IMG/VR virus record: IMGVR_UViG_3300046463_000343
Span: 1-44,500 of that record
Length of the DNA: 44,500 bases
Origin: a virus
Direction: 5' to 3' (one strand)
Shown: positions 14,373 to 22,103 of the stretch, in pieces
How the letters are laid out: the number at the start of each line of letters is the position of its first letter
Numbering within the stretch: position 1 is the stretch's first letter
Translations under genes and position numbers: made by a program
The notes under the pieces: generated by a model
Told to the model about the DNA's origin: nothing
Databases searched by the model: none
Seen by the model: the letters and a program-made list of their open reading frames with translations, nothing else

Positions 14373-16001
14373 CTAGATCGTGCTCCACGGGTCCGACTGC
14401 CCCACCTCAACCACCCCGAGCGTCACCGACTCTGATCCTGGCGGCTCATAGTATGCGAGGAGCATCGCCTCCGCCCGGTCCGGGCTCCGCTTCCCGCGCT
14501 TCTTCATGTCGGCTTTCTTCTCAATCAGGATCCTGGCCGTACTGTCACTCCCGTACGTCGGGGTGTTGAGCTGTGCCATCTCCTTAGTGTCGATCTCCAA
14601 AAAGACCGGCACCTTATTCAGCGCGTTCGGCTGGATGAGCTCCCTCAGCGTCCACCACATCTCCGCCCGCTGGTTGTAGAACTTGGTCGAGTCGCGGGCC
14701 TTCTCCGCCACATTGACGGCCACGATGTGGGCCTTGAACTTATGCTCCTCCTCCCACTGCTGCAGGATGCCAGCCACGCCCCAGCCCACACCGATGGCGT
14801 CAATCTTCACCTGTACCGGCTGCGTGATGCCCCGGGCTTCGTGGTCCTTCTCCGCCTCCCTGATGTGGTGGAGGATGACGCCCGCGACGTGGGGTGCGTT
14901 CTCATTCTCGGCGCCGCGGCTGCTGTGCACGATCTTCGCCGCCCATCCGTCCAGCCTGGCAATCGCGAACTCGTCCCCACCGTCTGCTGCGATGTCACAA
15001 CCGAGCTTGATGCGGCCGGGTGCGGGCTCGTGGCCCTCTTCCGGGGGTTCCATGGCGTCCGATAGCCAGCCGGCCGGGAGCGTCTTGTTGGAGCCGTCCT
15101 TCACGAATCGTGCGAGCGCCCGTGCCTGGAACCATGCGCTGTCCTCCCCGAACTCGGAGCGGAGGTTCTCTACCCACACCTCATCGATCAGGTGTTGGAC
15201 AACCTCGTGCGGGTCGACCTCCGGCGGGCAGGTCTTGCACTGCCCGCTGTATTCGCCCGTGAACGCTGGTGTGGCGTCGTACGGGATGGGGACCGTGTTG
15301 TAGAGCGGGCTCGTGCAGATCTTCTCGAACCACTCACCCTTCTCCCCGTCGACCGGCGGGTTCCCGAGGACAAGGAGGCGCGTGTCAACACCTGTCATGA
15401 GCGCCTCGATGCTGTCACCGAAGGTCTTCTTGATGCCGCCGCCCTCGTCCACGATTATGAGGAGGTGCGGTTTGTGGTAGCCCGAGATGCCGGCCTCAGC
15501 ATCATCCGGGGGCTTCACACCGACGGCGAGCTCGTCAGGCCCGAACGTCCATGCCGTCGCTGATGTGGTGCCCATAAGCTCATGGGTCATCTGGATACGG
15601 CGGATGTGCGGCCATAGGAGCGACTTGACCTGCCGGAAGTTCGTTGCCGTGGTCACGACAAGGGCTGTGCCTGGTGGGTGGACGGCGATCCAATAGGCTG
15701 CGAGCCTCGCGGCGAGGTGTGTCTTGCCTGGGGCGTGGCATGCCGGTACCGCGGTCCTCTTGTTGTCCGCGACGGACTGCAGGACTTCCTTCTGCTTGGA
15801 CCACAGGGTCTCCCCGAGCCCCTCCTCGACGAAACGTACCGGGTCCCCAAGGTATTGCAGCCACTTGTTGTCGTGCCGGAACTGGATATGCCGGAGTAGT
15901 TCCTTCCGTTCCGCCTGCGACAGTTTGCCGATGGTGCGGCGCCGCTGCGCGTCTGGCATGGCGGCGAGCCGGTCGATGTACTGGTTGATGCTAAGAGCCA
16001 C
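14373..16001 (-). CDS. terL: Terminase large subunit
   Basis: 542 residues from GTG 16001 (11-base overlap with the small subunit). ATPase part: deviant Walker A CHAPGKT (88-94), Walker B LLIIVDEGG (Asp185, Glu186) and a GNPP coupling segment (213-216). RNase H-like nuclease part: GCDIAADGGDE (Asp336), VKIDAIGVGWG (Asp401) and SPDRAEAMLLA (Asp508). It cuts concatemeric DNA and pumps it into the prohead through the portal. It lies at the end of the chain that starts upstream of the TET-like gene. A leaderless promoter element follows. Confidence 0.95.
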   Translation of the reverse strand: MALSINQYIDRLAAMPDAQRRRTIGKLSQAERKELLRHIQFRHDNKWLQYLGDPVRFVEEGLGETLWSKQKEVLQSVADNKRTAVPACHAPGKTHLAARLAAYWIAVHPPGTALVVTTATNFRQVKSLLWPHIRRIQMTHELMGTTSATAWTFGPDELAVGVKPPDDAEAGISGYHKPHLLIIVDEGGGIKKTFGDSIEALMTGVDTRLLVLGNPPVDGEKGEWFEKICTSPLYNTVPIPYDATPAFTGEYSGQCKTCPPEVDPHEVVQHLIDEVWVENLRSEFGEDSAWFQARALARFVKDGSNKTLPAGWLSDAMEPPEEGHEPAPGRIKLGCDIAADGGDEFAIARLDGWAAKIVHSSRGAENENAPHVAGVILHHIREAEKDHEARGITQPVQVKIDAIGVGWGVAGILQQWEEEHKFKAHIVAVNVAEKARDSTKFYNQRAEMWWTLRELIQPNALNKVPVFLEIDTKEMAQLNTPTYGSDSTARILIEKKADMKKRGKRSPDRAEAMLLAYYEPPGSESVTLGVVEVGQSDPWSTI

Positions 16002-16731
16002 CGAGCGCCCGCTCCAGTGCCTCGCTCAGCGCGTCCACCGTGACCACGGTCTCGTGCTTGCTCTCCGTGCGGATAGGCTCCCCGGTGGTGCCTTCCAGCC
16101 CTAGCCGGTCCCTGCGGCCGTAGTCGCCTGGGCGGGTGCGTTCCAGCCACCACGCCTGGGCCTGCCACTGCGTCTTGCCCGCTGTCTGGATGTTGTGGAC
16201 GGCCCGGATCTCCGCCGCCGCGCTGGCGCGTTTGATCTGGTGCGCGAACACCACGTACGGCCATTCCGCCGCGAGGAAGCCTGCCGGCCGGTGCCGCCAC
16301 ATGTACTCGCCGCTGGCCTTCTCCGCCGGGTTGCCGAGCGCGTCGGTCTCCGTGTGGTCTTTCCCCTCGAACTGCTCCAGGATGAGGTCCGCGTTTTTGC
16401 CCGTGCTGTCGAGGCGATCCATCTCCAGCTCACCGCGCATACGCCACCGGTGGAACGTGTTCTCCCCGATGCCGGAGAACGCGCACGCTGTTTTGATGTA
16501 GTTACCGCCGGAAACAAGGTTCACGATCGCGTTCATTCGGGTGAGGCTGAGCTTGGTCTCTTTCCCCACGTTCGCTTTGCGGGGTGCCTTGTCGGGGTCT
16601 GTGCGCCGGCGGACGGGCGGTTTCGCGCGTGCCGGGGTGGCCGGTGTCTCCGCCGGTTGTGAAACGGTTCTTTTAGATGGCATCCCTAATCCCCTGTTCG
16701 CCGCGCCGGTGGCGCTCTTGCTTGACCTCAT
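15991..16731 (-). CDS. terS: Terminase small subunit
   Basis: 246 residues from ATG 16731 (ATGA overlap with the glycosyltransferase stop). A basic N-terminal arm (PVRRRTDPDKAPRKANVG) precedes a helix-turn-helix (MNAIVNLVSGGNYIKTACAF, then SGIGENTFHRWRMRGE, about residues 65-100), the packaging-site recognition module. A helical segment (RASAAAEIRAVHNIQTAGKT) resembles the oligomerisation part of small terminases. It should guide the large subunit to phage DNA. If phage cytosines are modified, this protein must recognise modified DNA. Confidence 0.88.
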   Translation of the reverse strand: MRSSKSATGAANRGLGMPSKRTVSQPAETPATPARAKPPVRRRTDPDKAPRKANVGKETKLSLTRMNAIVNLVSGGNYIKTACAFSGIGENTFHRWRMRGELEMDRLDSTGKNADLILEQFEGKDHTETDALGNPAEKASGEYMWRHRPAGFLAAEWPYVVFAHQIKRASAAAEIRAVHNIQTAGKTQWQAQAWWLERTRPGDYGRRDRLGLEGTTGEPIRTESKHETVVTVDALSEALERALGGS

Positions 16732-17486
16732 CGCTTCGGCGTGCGTAAAGCTATCTCAGGGTACCCACTCTTCCCATCCTTGGGGTGGACGAGTGCCGGG
16801 AAGCGCCGGAGCAGGCCTGCTTGGGCTTCATGCTCGGCCTGCACCCGTGCGTCTCCCTGTGCAGCTACCTGGCCGCCCTTGAAGGTACGCATGGGGCGCC
16901 CGTGGGCGGTGTGGTCATCTACCCGTAGGACTCCGCCGTCGCGCTCGTAGTGAATGAGCGTGATCTCGTAGTCCTGCTTGCTTGGTTCCTGGACCCTGAT
17001 TGTGGGGTCATTGATGTAGCCAAAGCAGTTGCCAATGGCGAAGTACAGGCCGACGACGCTGCGGTTCCTCATGTAGAAATGGTTCCCGGTCGCGTTCAGT
17101 CCCCACAGGGTGACGCGCTCGCGCCGGCATTGCTCAAATGCTGAGCTGGTGAGGTCTTCCCATCCTTGGGCGTCAAGGTCTTCGAGGTTCTTTCCGCCTG
17201 GGGCGAGGCGCCGGATTCCGCGTACGTCGTCGTCCATGAGGACCATGCGGTGCCCTGCCGGGAACTGCTGCCGGATGTGGTTCTGGGCATGCCCGTAGCC
17301 GGCCGGTGCGGTGTGCCAGTTGATGGTCGGGTGCTCTGCTTTGGGCTGGGTGTAGTCTCCCTTGGGCCCGACGAATACGTGGATCTTCTCCGGGGGTGTG
17401 CCGTACCCGAGGAGCGTCCCAATGGTGTCTTCGCTGATGGTGTCGGCCCGGTCGTACGTGGGGATGCAGATAGCGTCGTAGGTCAT
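16728..17486 (-). CDS. TET-associated-type GT-A glycosyltransferase
   Basis: 252 residues from ATG 17486 (GGAGACCGCAAGAG upstream, ATGA overlap). GT-A features: N-terminal ICIPTYDRADTI (6-17), VFVGPKG (38-43), and MVLMDDDV with the DxD-type metal/sugar-nucleotide site (85-87). The middle LYFAIGNCFGYIND, QEPSKQDYEITLIHYERDGG and VLRVDDHTAH resemble the TET/JBP-associated glycosyltransferase group of phages. It would transfer a sugar from a nucleotide donor to 5-hydroxymethylcytosine in phage DNA. Its closeness to the TET-like gene, with three small genes between, supports this. Donor sugar unknown. Confidence 0.78.
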   Translation of the reverse strand: MTYDAICIPTYDRADTISEDTIGTLLGYGTPPEKIHVFVGPKGDYTQPKAEHPTINWHTAPAGYGHAQNHIRQQFPAGHRMVLMDDDVRGIRRLAPGGKNLEDLDAQGWEDLTSSAFEQCRRERVTLWGLNATGNHFYMRNRSVVGLYFAIGNCFGYINDPTIRVQEPSKQDYEITLIHYERDGGVLRVDDHTAHGRPMRTFKGGQVAAQGDARVQAEHEAQAGLLRRFPALVHPKDGKSGYPEIALRTPKR

Positions 17487-17650
17487 CTCTTGCGGTCTCC
17501 GTGTGTGGGGCAGTCGGGGTTGGTTGGTTTCGGGTAGCGCGGGTTGTAGCGCCATGGTGGGCAGGAGCATCCGGGGTAGGTGTTCGTCGGCCGATGCCAG
17601 AATGATTCGTAGCCGGTGGCGACGACTTCGGGGTGCTCCTTACTGCTCAT
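17483..17650 (-). CDS. Small Pro/Cys-rich protein, 55 residues
   Basis: Starts MSSKEHPEVVATGYESFWHR at ATG 17650 and ends PTNPDCPTHGDRKR, with a GCSCPPW cluster. Three cysteines and histidines may bind a metal. It is coupled by ATGA overlap to the zinc-finger gene before it and the glycosyltransferase after it, so it is translated within the modification module. Role unknown. Confidence 0.7.
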   Translation of the reverse strand: MSSKEHPEVVATGYESFWHRPTNTYPGCSCPPWRYNPRYPKPTNPDCPTHGDRKR

Positions 17651-17802
17651 TGGGCCCGGTGCTCGCGTTCGTAGGCGGCCTGCTGGGCTTCTGGGCATTG
17701 GGCGTTGTTCTCGTGGTGTGTGGTCATCGTGGCGACGACGAAACTCTTGTTGCAGTACCGGCACTGGTAGCGGTGGTCGCCCTGGCGTGGTTTGTGGTCC
17801 AT
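17647..17802 (-). CDS. C2H2/C2HC-type zinc-finger mini-protein
   Basis: 51 residues from ATG 17802, with a strong GGAGGAG ribosome site. The sequence YQCRYCNKSFVVATMTTHHE then NNAQCPEA has two cysteines, an aromatic, two histidines and a further cysteine, the spacing of a single zinc finger. It could bind DNA or a partner protein of the modification module. The reading frame continues open further upstream into the preceding gene, but the internal Shine-Dalgarno and the codon-position bias favour a separate start here. Confidence 0.7.
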   Translation of the reverse strand: MDHKPRQGDHRYQCRYCNKSFVVATMTTHHENNAQCPEAQQAAYEREHRAQ

Positions 17803-17837
17803 GTGTGCTATCTCCTCCGGGTTGTAGCTCGGGTGTG

Positions 17838-18066
17838 CTATTTGCGTACCGTGATCGTCGTTATGACTGCGTCGACGTGGCCGCCCCGGTCTGCCTTGTG
17901 CTCCGCGCTGCCCGATGGGGGCGAGCTCCTCGTCCATGACGAGCTGCGCGCGCTTTGCTGCCCGGGTCATGATGCCGACGACGGCCACGGCCGGCATGTC
18001 AGCGGTGATGGTGAGGGCGTCCATCTCCTGGTTGAACGCTTCGTAGACGTTCTTGGGGGTGCTCAT
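17838..18066 (-). CDS. Hypothetical protein with apparent +1 frame change
   Basis: Starts MSTPKNVYEAFNQEMDALTI at ATG 18066 (overlap with the TET-like stop). The zero frame is convincing to about MDEELAP near 17915. From there the high third-position GC moves to the +1 frame, which reads SGSAEHKADRGGHVDAVITT and stops at TAG 17840-17838, just before the zinc-finger ribosome site. The zero frame itself stays open, with untypical codons, into the zinc-finger gene. Either a programmed +1 shift at GCC CCC A, a mutation, a sequencing error or a genuine 139-residue fusion would explain this. About 75 residues if shifted. Confidence 0.55.
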
Positions 18067-18944
18067 GCTTCGGTGCTCCTGAACTTTGCTGTGGCTTCGG
18101 CGGCGATCTTTCGTTCACGCGCTGTGCGGCGTTCCGCGCTGCTCGTGGTCTCCTCCGCATAGGTGCGGCAGTCTTTCATCCCGGACATGGCGTAGTAGAC
18201 GATGCTGAACCGGTACGGTTCCATTCGGGCGCCGGCGCGGGATGCCATGGGGGTGACGCCGTGGACAAGGTCCTTCCCGCAGAACCACGAAACCTCGCCG
18301 TCCCTGCACGGGAACGCTATGTCGTATTCGGGGAGGTGGAGGTGTCCGCCGTCCATCCGGTACCGGAGTGTGGGCATGGCTGACCATGTCGGGAAGTTCA
18401 TGCCGTCCCGGTGGTACGGGAGTGTGGCGGTTTTGTTGATGACTCCGCTCGTCCAGAGTGCGTCGTCTTCCATCTTCCACTCAGGGAGGATCTGGTTCAG
18501 GACTTCGCGGTCTGCTGCTGCCCGGTCCGGGAGTAGCTCGTCGAAGGTGCTGGAGAGGTGTGCGGCGAGGTGGGTGAGGGTCTGGTGTTGTGCCGGGAAT
18601 TGGGTGCTGGAGCCGGCCGCACGGCAGGACTCGCGTCCGTTCGCTACCCGCTTCGGTTGCCACCCGAACGTCTTCCCTCCTCCGCCCATGCCTCCACGGA
18701 TTCGGGCGACGGTGTCCATCTCCACCGTTGTGGCTGCCTGGCGGAGTGCTGTGGTCCACCATGGGTCGAGTTTGGTGATGAGCCCGATTATGGTTTGGGT
18801 GTCGCCGTCGATGATCCGGACGATGTCGCCGGCCTCTTCCGGGCTGGGGATGTTCGGGAGGATGTCTCCTACCTTGGTGCCTACCAGGGTGCCTGCTTCG
18901 GCGGGGGTGAGGATTCGGTAGGTGACGTAGTCGGTGATGGTCAT
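18063..18944 (-). CDS. TET/JBP-like 2-oxoglutarate/Fe(II) dioxygenase
   Basis: 293 residues from ATG 18944 (ATGA overlap). The N-terminal region has a CRAAGSSTQF segment (107-116). The double-stranded beta-helix carries YHRDGMNFPTW with the iron ligands His178-x-Asp180, a DIAFPCRDGEVSWFCG stretch, distal ligand His228 in LVHGVTPM, and Arg245 in YRFSIVYY, which would bind 2-oxoglutarate. This order matches phage TET/JBP enzymes, which oxidise 5-methylcytosine in DNA to 5-hydroxymethylcytosine. Partners in this window are the C5 methyltransferase (28490-29740) and the glycosyltransferase (16728-17486). An ordinary 2OG oxygenase of other substrate is the alternative. Confidence 0.82.
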   Translation of the reverse strand: MTITDYVTYRILTPAEAGTLVGTKVGDILPNIPSPEEAGDIVRIIDGDTQTIIGLITKLDPWWTTALRQAATTVEMDTVARIRGGMGGGGKTFGWQPKRVANGRESCRAAGSSTQFPAQHQTLTHLAAHLSSTFDELLPDRAAADREVLNQILPEWKMEDDALWTSGVINKTATLPYHRDGMNFPTWSAMPTLRYRMDGGHLHLPEYDIAFPCRDGEVSWFCGKDLVHGVTPMASRAGARMEPYRFSIVYYAMSGMKDCRTYAEETTSSAERRTARERKIAAEATAKFRSTEA

Positions 18945-19123
18945 GCCGTGATGGTCCTGCCTGTTTTGGTGTCCCAGATGGTGTACTCGAATTCTCCGCC
19001 GCAGACCTTGGTGAGGTGGTCTGCTGCGCGTTGGGCGCCGGCGCGGGTCCAGAACTTGTCCGCTACCCCGATGGCCCGGTACGTGCCGGTGAGCCATGCG
19101 TGCAGCTCGTAGCGGCGCCTCAT
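18941..19123 (-). CDS. Hypothetical protein, 60 residues
   Basis: Basic start MRRRYELHAWLTGTYRAIGV, then DKFWTRAGAQRAADHLTKVC and a beta hairpin FEYTIWDTKTGRTIT. The layout strand-helix-strand is compact. It is coupled on both sides by ATGA overlaps and precedes the TET-like gene. Function unknown. Confidence 0.72.
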   Translation of the reverse strand: MRRRYELHAWLTGTYRAIGVADKFWTRAGAQRAADHLTKVCGGEFEYTIWDTKTGRTITA

Positions 19124-19374
19124 TTCTTGCCGCCGATGCGGGCGAGGATGGGGCCGAGCTTCTCCGCGATCGCGAGCATCTTCGGGGCCTGAGCGTACAG
19201 TCGCTCCAGGTACTCGTCCTCCGTGATGCCCTGGGCTGCTGCTGGGTCCATGGGGCCCGGTTCCACCGTGATCCCGAGGACCGTGACCGGGCCTAGGCCG
19301 TTCTTCGCCATGGCGCGGTAGCGGGCCCGTGCCGCGTCCTTCTGCTCTTCGGTCAGGTCACTCCATGCGCTCAC
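19120..19374 (-). CDS. Hypothetical protein, 84 residues
   Basis: Starts at GTG 19374 (GTGA overlap): MSAWSDLTEEQKDAARARYR, a short central PVTVLGITVEPGPMDP segment, then a helix (EYLERLYAQAPKMLAIAEKL) and a basic end. No family recognised. Confidence 0.73.
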   Translation of the reverse strand: MSAWSDLTEEQKDAARARYRAMAKNGLGPVTVLGITVEPGPMDPAAAQGITEDEYLERLYAQAPKMLAIAEKLGPILARIGGKK

Positions 19375-19982
19375 TTTGTCTGCTCCTCGAGGATTGTCTT
19401 CACTGTGGCTGCGTTGCTCTTCGTACCCTTGGTTTTGGCGAGCTCGTAGAGCTGCTCCTGGATCCACTGGAAGATCGGAATGGGGTACTCAATGATGAGG
19501 GAGCGGCGGCTCGCTGCCGCCCACTTGTCTTCCGCCTCCACCGGGGCTGCTGCGGTGTCGGGGGTGTCTCCGGGGAGTGCCGGGGGTGCTGCGAGTTCCT
19601 GCTCAATGAGGAGGTCCTGGATGTCGTCCGCGTTGTACCCGGTCCCGTCCGTGTCCGGAAGATCCTGGATGAGGGCGAGGAGGTCAGCGTTGTCGTAGCC
19701 GGCCTTGTCGGCGGTGCGGTTGTCCGCGACGACGATCCGGGCTGCGGTGTCGTCGTCCACATCCACGTAGTCTGCCTCGATGTGCGTCCACCCGAGCTGG
19801 CGGGCTGCTTTGAGTGTGTGGTTTCCCGCGAGGACCTCGTGCCGGCGGCCCGTGTGGGTGCCCTTGTTCACGATGATGGGTTTGAACTGGCCCAGTGTGG
19901 CGAGGCTGTCCGCTACTGCGTCGACGTCGCCGCGGCGCGGGTTCTGGTGGTAGTGCTTGAGCTTGCTCACCGGTGTCTTCAC
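19371..19982 (-). CDS. ParB-like (ParB/sulfiredoxin fold) protein 1
   Basis: 203 residues from GTG 19982 with a strong GGAGGAG site. The ParB-like domain covers about 1-110: LKHYHQNPRRGDVDAVADSL, LGQFKPIIVNKG, HEVLAGNHTLKAARQLGW and IVVADNRTADKAGYDN. The usual GxRR phosphate/nucleotide loop is replaced by AGNHTLKAA, as in many phage ParB-like proteins near DNA methyltransferases. The C-terminal half is acidic then helical. Proteins of this fold can be DNA binders, nucleases or nucleotide-using enzymes; which applies is unknown. Confidence 0.85.
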   Translation of the reverse strand: MKTPVSKLKHYHQNPRRGDVDAVADSLATLGQFKPIIVNKGTHTGRRHEVLAGNHTLKAARQLGWTHIEADYVDVDDDTAARIVVADNRTADKAGYDNADLLALIQDLPDTDGTGYNADDIQDLLIEQELAAPPALPGDTPDTAAAPVEAEDKWAAASRRSLIIEYPIPIFQWIQEQLYELAKTKGTKSNAATVKTILEEQTK

Positions 19983-20149
19983 TCGGTCTCCTCCTGGCAG
20001 TTGTGGCCGGCTGTGAATGCTTGCAGTGTGGCGGCGCCGTGGCGGTTGTTTGGTCCGTTGGTGCCGTCGTGGCATTTCTCGCACTCCACGTAGATCCGGC
20101 CGGCCGCGTTGGTCAGGATGAATCCGGAGTCGTTCGGTACCGGCGTCAT
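19979..20149 (-). CDS. Small protein with one CxxC, 56 residues
   Basis: Begins MTPVPNDSGFILTNAAGRIY and has ECEKCHDGTNGPNNRHG and a later HNCQEE. The Cys/His set could form a zinc site. ATGA and GTG-overlap coupling on both sides. Function unknown. Confidence 0.7.
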   Translation of the reverse strand: MTPVPNDSGFILTNAAGRIYVECEKCHDGTNGPNNRHGAATLQAFTAGHNCQEETE

Positions 20150-20352
20150 GGCTGGTCCCCGCTGATCTGTTCGATGAGTTTGTTGAGTTGGGCCCGCTGG
20201 TCCACGTAGAACCGTGTGACCTTGGACCGGTTCGCGCTCGTGTCCCTCGGGCTGCCCTTGCCGTCGAGGAGCTCCCACGGGTGGTCGATGAAATGGTTGC
20301 ACCGCTCGATGGCTGCCTGTGCCTGCTCAGCGGTCTCGATTCGGCCGGTCAT
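20146..20352 (-). CDS. Helical hypothetical protein, 68 residues
   Basis: MTGRIETAEQAQAAIERCNH leads an extended helix, then HPWELLDGKG and a second helix VTRFYVDQRAQLNKLIEQIS. Coiled-coil-like pairing is possible. It is coupled to the ParB-like gene before it. Function unknown. Confidence 0.72.
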   Translation of the reverse strand: MTGRIETAEQAQAAIERCNHFIDHPWELLDGKGSPRDTSANRSKVTRFYVDQRAQLNKLIEQISGDQP

Positions 20353-20987
20353 GGCCTGGGGGCTTTCTGGCCCGTTGCAGCCTCCACGGCGGCGAGGATC
20401 GTCTCCGCCGGGCTGCTGGTGCCGTGGCGCTTCGCTGCCGTGTCGAGGAGGTCCCGCACTACCCAGTATTCGTCGAGGTCGTAGTCCAGCATCATCCCCT
20501 TACTGTCGCGCTCCTCCCAGTCCTTCCACTGGTGGAAAGGTGCCGGCGCCGGGGTGCTGCTCTTTTCCACCGGTGCCGGGGCGACGTCGTCCGCGAGCGT
20601 CGCCATATCGGCCGGGGTGAATCCTGTCCCGTCGAGGGTGCTCATGCCCTGCACAAGGGCGAGGAGCTGCTCCGGGTCATAGGTTGCGAGGTCGCTGGTG
20701 CGGTTGTCCGCGAGGACAATCTTCGCGGCCGTGGTGTCGTCGACATCCACGTACACTGCGGCGATGGTCTCCCACCCGAGGATGGTTGCGGCCTCGTGGG
20801 TGTGGTTGCCGGCGAGGATCTCGTCCGGGCGTCCGGTGAGGGTGCCGATGTTCACGACGATCGGCTTGTACTGGCCCAGCGTCCGGAGGGACTCCTGGAT
20901 AGCGGGGATGTCGCCGCGACGCGGGTTGCGCGGGTATTTGTGCAGCTCCGCCACCTTGGCGTCGCCTCTGCTCTTGATGGTGTCCAT
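20349..20987 (-). CDS. ParB-like protein 2
   Basis: 212 residues. The ParB-like domain (about 10-115) reads LHKYPRNPRRGDIPAIQESL, LGQYKPIVVNIG, DEILAGNHTHEAATILGW and IVLADNRTSDLATYD, closely parallel to ParB-like protein 1 three genes downstream, so the two are probably duplicates. The C-terminal part (YDLDEYWVVRDLLDTAAKRH) is helical. The ATG follows TACGAT by six bases and a strong terminator lies upstream, so a new leaderless transcript covering the ParB-TET-glycosyltransferase-terminase chain may begin here. Confidence 0.85.
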   Translation of the reverse strand: MDTIKSRGDAKVAELHKYPRNPRRGDIPAIQESLRTLGQYKPIVVNIGTLTGRPDEILAGNHTHEAATILGWETIAAVYVDVDDTTAAKIVLADNRTSDLATYDPEQLLALVQGMSTLDGTGFTPADMATLADDVAPAPVEKSSTPAPAPFHQWKDWEERDSKGMMLDYDLDEYWVVRDLLDTAAKRHGTSSPAETILAAVEAATGQKAPRP

Positions 20988-20999
20988 ACATCAATCGTA
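20988..20999 (-). promoter_or_regulatory. Leaderless -10 box TACGAT
   Basis: TACGAT six bases before ATG 20987 of ParB-like protein 2, located after a strong terminator, so a promoter is needed here for the downstream chain. Confidence 0.55.
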
Positions 21000-21027
21000 G
21001 TAGCGCCGCAAGGTGGCCCGGGTACGC

Positions 21028-21074
21028 AAAAAGGAGCGCCGCCCAACGATTCCCCAATCGTTGGGTGGCGCTCC
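21028..21074 (-). terminator. Strong intrinsic terminator
   Basis: 19-base arms (21033-21051 and 21056-21074, one non-canonical pair) with a four-base loop. On the minus strand the stem is followed by five T (21032-21028). It ends the operon 22030-21087. Confidence 0.85.
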
Positions 21075-21086
21075 GGTCTGTGAGGG

Positions 21087-21308
21087 CTATGCCCGTTTTG
21101 TTTTGCGTTCCTCGATCAGGTCATGCTCTGAGATGAACGCTGTCACGATAAGCAACTCTACCGCGTTTTCCTCCGGGGTTCCTTCCCCTTCGATGGTCTT
21201 GCACTTCGCTACCGTGGCGTCGTACTCCTCCGGGGTGAGGGTGCCGTCGGCCCGGCAGGATTCGAGGGCCTGGGCCATGGCGCGGCCTGCGTCTATCGGG
21301 TGCATCAT
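21087..21308 (-). CDS. Hypothetical protein, 73 residues
   Basis: MMHPIDAGRAMAQALESCRA, then GTLTPEEYDATVAKCKTIEG and a helix VELLIVTAFISEHDLIEERK. All-helical, two cysteines. The gene ends just before a strong intrinsic terminator and so closes the operon starting at promoter element D. Function unknown. Confidence 0.72.
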   Translation of the reverse strand: MMHPIDAGRAMAQALESCRADGTLTPEEYDATVAKCKTIEGEGTPEENAVELLIVTAFISEHDLIEERKTKRA

Positions 21309-21550
21309 CGTTCGCCCCTGACCTGTTCGTTGAGCCAGTTGGCGGCGACGGACCGGAGCTGGGCCTCCGACCGTACCTTGTTGCCGCCGCGCTCGTAGTC
21401 GCAGGTGTTGATCTCGTCGAGGAAGCCTTCTTCGCCTTTGACCTCCACCCGGTTTCCGTTCGTCCGGAACAGGGTGCCCGTCGCTTTGTGGACTACTTGA
21501 ATGACTGTGTGGAAGTCGCCTGCTCGCTTGCTGTACGGGTCCTTGCCCAT
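21305..21550 (-). CDS. Hypothetical protein, 81 residues
   Basis: Starts at ATG 21550 (AAGGGGAATAG upstream): MGKDPYSKRAGDFHTVIQVV, then KATGTLFRTNGNRVEVKG and a late helix (LRSVAANWLNEQVRGER). Beta-rich first half and helical end. Function not recognised. Confidence 0.72.
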   Translation of the reverse strand: MGKDPYSKRAGDFHTVIQVVHKATGTLFRTNGNRVEVKGEEGFLDEINTCDYERGGNKVRSEAQLRSVAANWLNEQVRGER

Positions 21551-21555
21551 GGTCT

Positions 21556-21816
21556 CTATTCCCCTTCGGTGTCGGTGGTGAGCTCGATGAGCCACTGGTA
21601 GTCGTGGCCGCCCATGTAGGAGGCCTCGATCTCGAGCGCCTCGATCGTCTCGATGTCGCAGCCGAGCTCGGTGCTGAGCGCGTACTGGGCCGTCGTGATG
21701 GCGAACTCTTCGCTGAGGTTCATCCCGGATGCGACGGTGATCTTTGCGGAGGCGATGCCGCCGCCGTCCAGCTCTTCGGTGTCCATTTCAATGACTGTGG
21801 CTGTGATGGTCTGCAC
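21556..21816 (-). CDS. Hypothetical acidic protein, 86 residues
   Basis: Starts at GTG 21816 with AAGGGAAGTAGG upstream. MQTITATVIEMDTEELDGGG is followed by ASAKITVASGMNLSEEFA and a strand-rich end (DYQWLIELTTDTEGE). Overall acidic with alternating beta strands. Function unknown. Confidence 0.72.
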   Translation of the reverse strand: MQTITATVIEMDTEELDGGGIASAKITVASGMNLSEEFAITTAQYALSTELGCDIETIEALEIEASYMGGHDYQWLIELTTDTEGE

Positions 21817-21820
21817 GGCC

Positions 21821-22030
21821 CTACTTCCCTTCGGTGATGACGGTGAGGGAGCGGGCTGCTGCGCCGCAGGTGCGGGTGTGGTCGGTGGTGAGGCGGAGGT
21901 AGGCGGCGCCGCCGACGATGCTGATGACTTCCCAACGGGCGTCGTTGCCTTCGCGGTGCTGCACGTCGCCTTCGGCGCGGGGTGCGAGGGTGACGATGTC
22001 GCCGGCGTTGATGTTGGTCTTCTTGTTCAT
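21821..22030 (-). CDS. Hypothetical small beta-barrel protein, 69 residues
   Basis: MNKKTNINAGDIVTLAPRAE, then DARWEVISIVGGAAYLRLTT and AAARSLTVITEGK. GDIVTL with alternating strands resembles SH3-like small barrels (KOW-like), a guess from pattern only. It is the first gene behind promoter element D, with ribosome site AGGGAGAGACC. Genes at 24060 and 26225 occupy the same position behind similar leaders and have similar beta-rich content. Confidence 0.73.
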   Translation of the reverse strand: MNKKTNINAGDIVTLAPRAEGDVQHREGNDARWEVISIVGGAAYLRLTTDHTRTCGAAARSLTVITEGK

Positions 22031-22074
22031 GGTCTCTCTCCCTAGAGTCCGTATCGGGTTGTTCCGATAGATAA

Positions 22075-22103
22075 ACCATAACCTAGGTTTCGATTGTTGA
22101 CAA
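22075..22103 (-). promoter_or_regulatory. Promoter/operator element D with -35 box
   Basis: -35 TTGTCA (22098-22103), 17-base spacer containing GAAACCTAGGT, -10 TATGGT (22075-22080). The predicted start is 22068, and the transcript would open with an ATCGG/CCGAT hairpin. First gene starts at 22030 with AGGGAGAG. Confidence 0.8.

Noticed and set aside
18558-19112. Plus-strand frame opposite the TET-like gene
   Set aside because: Antisense shadow; the minus-strand frame has iron-ligand motifs and coupled starts.
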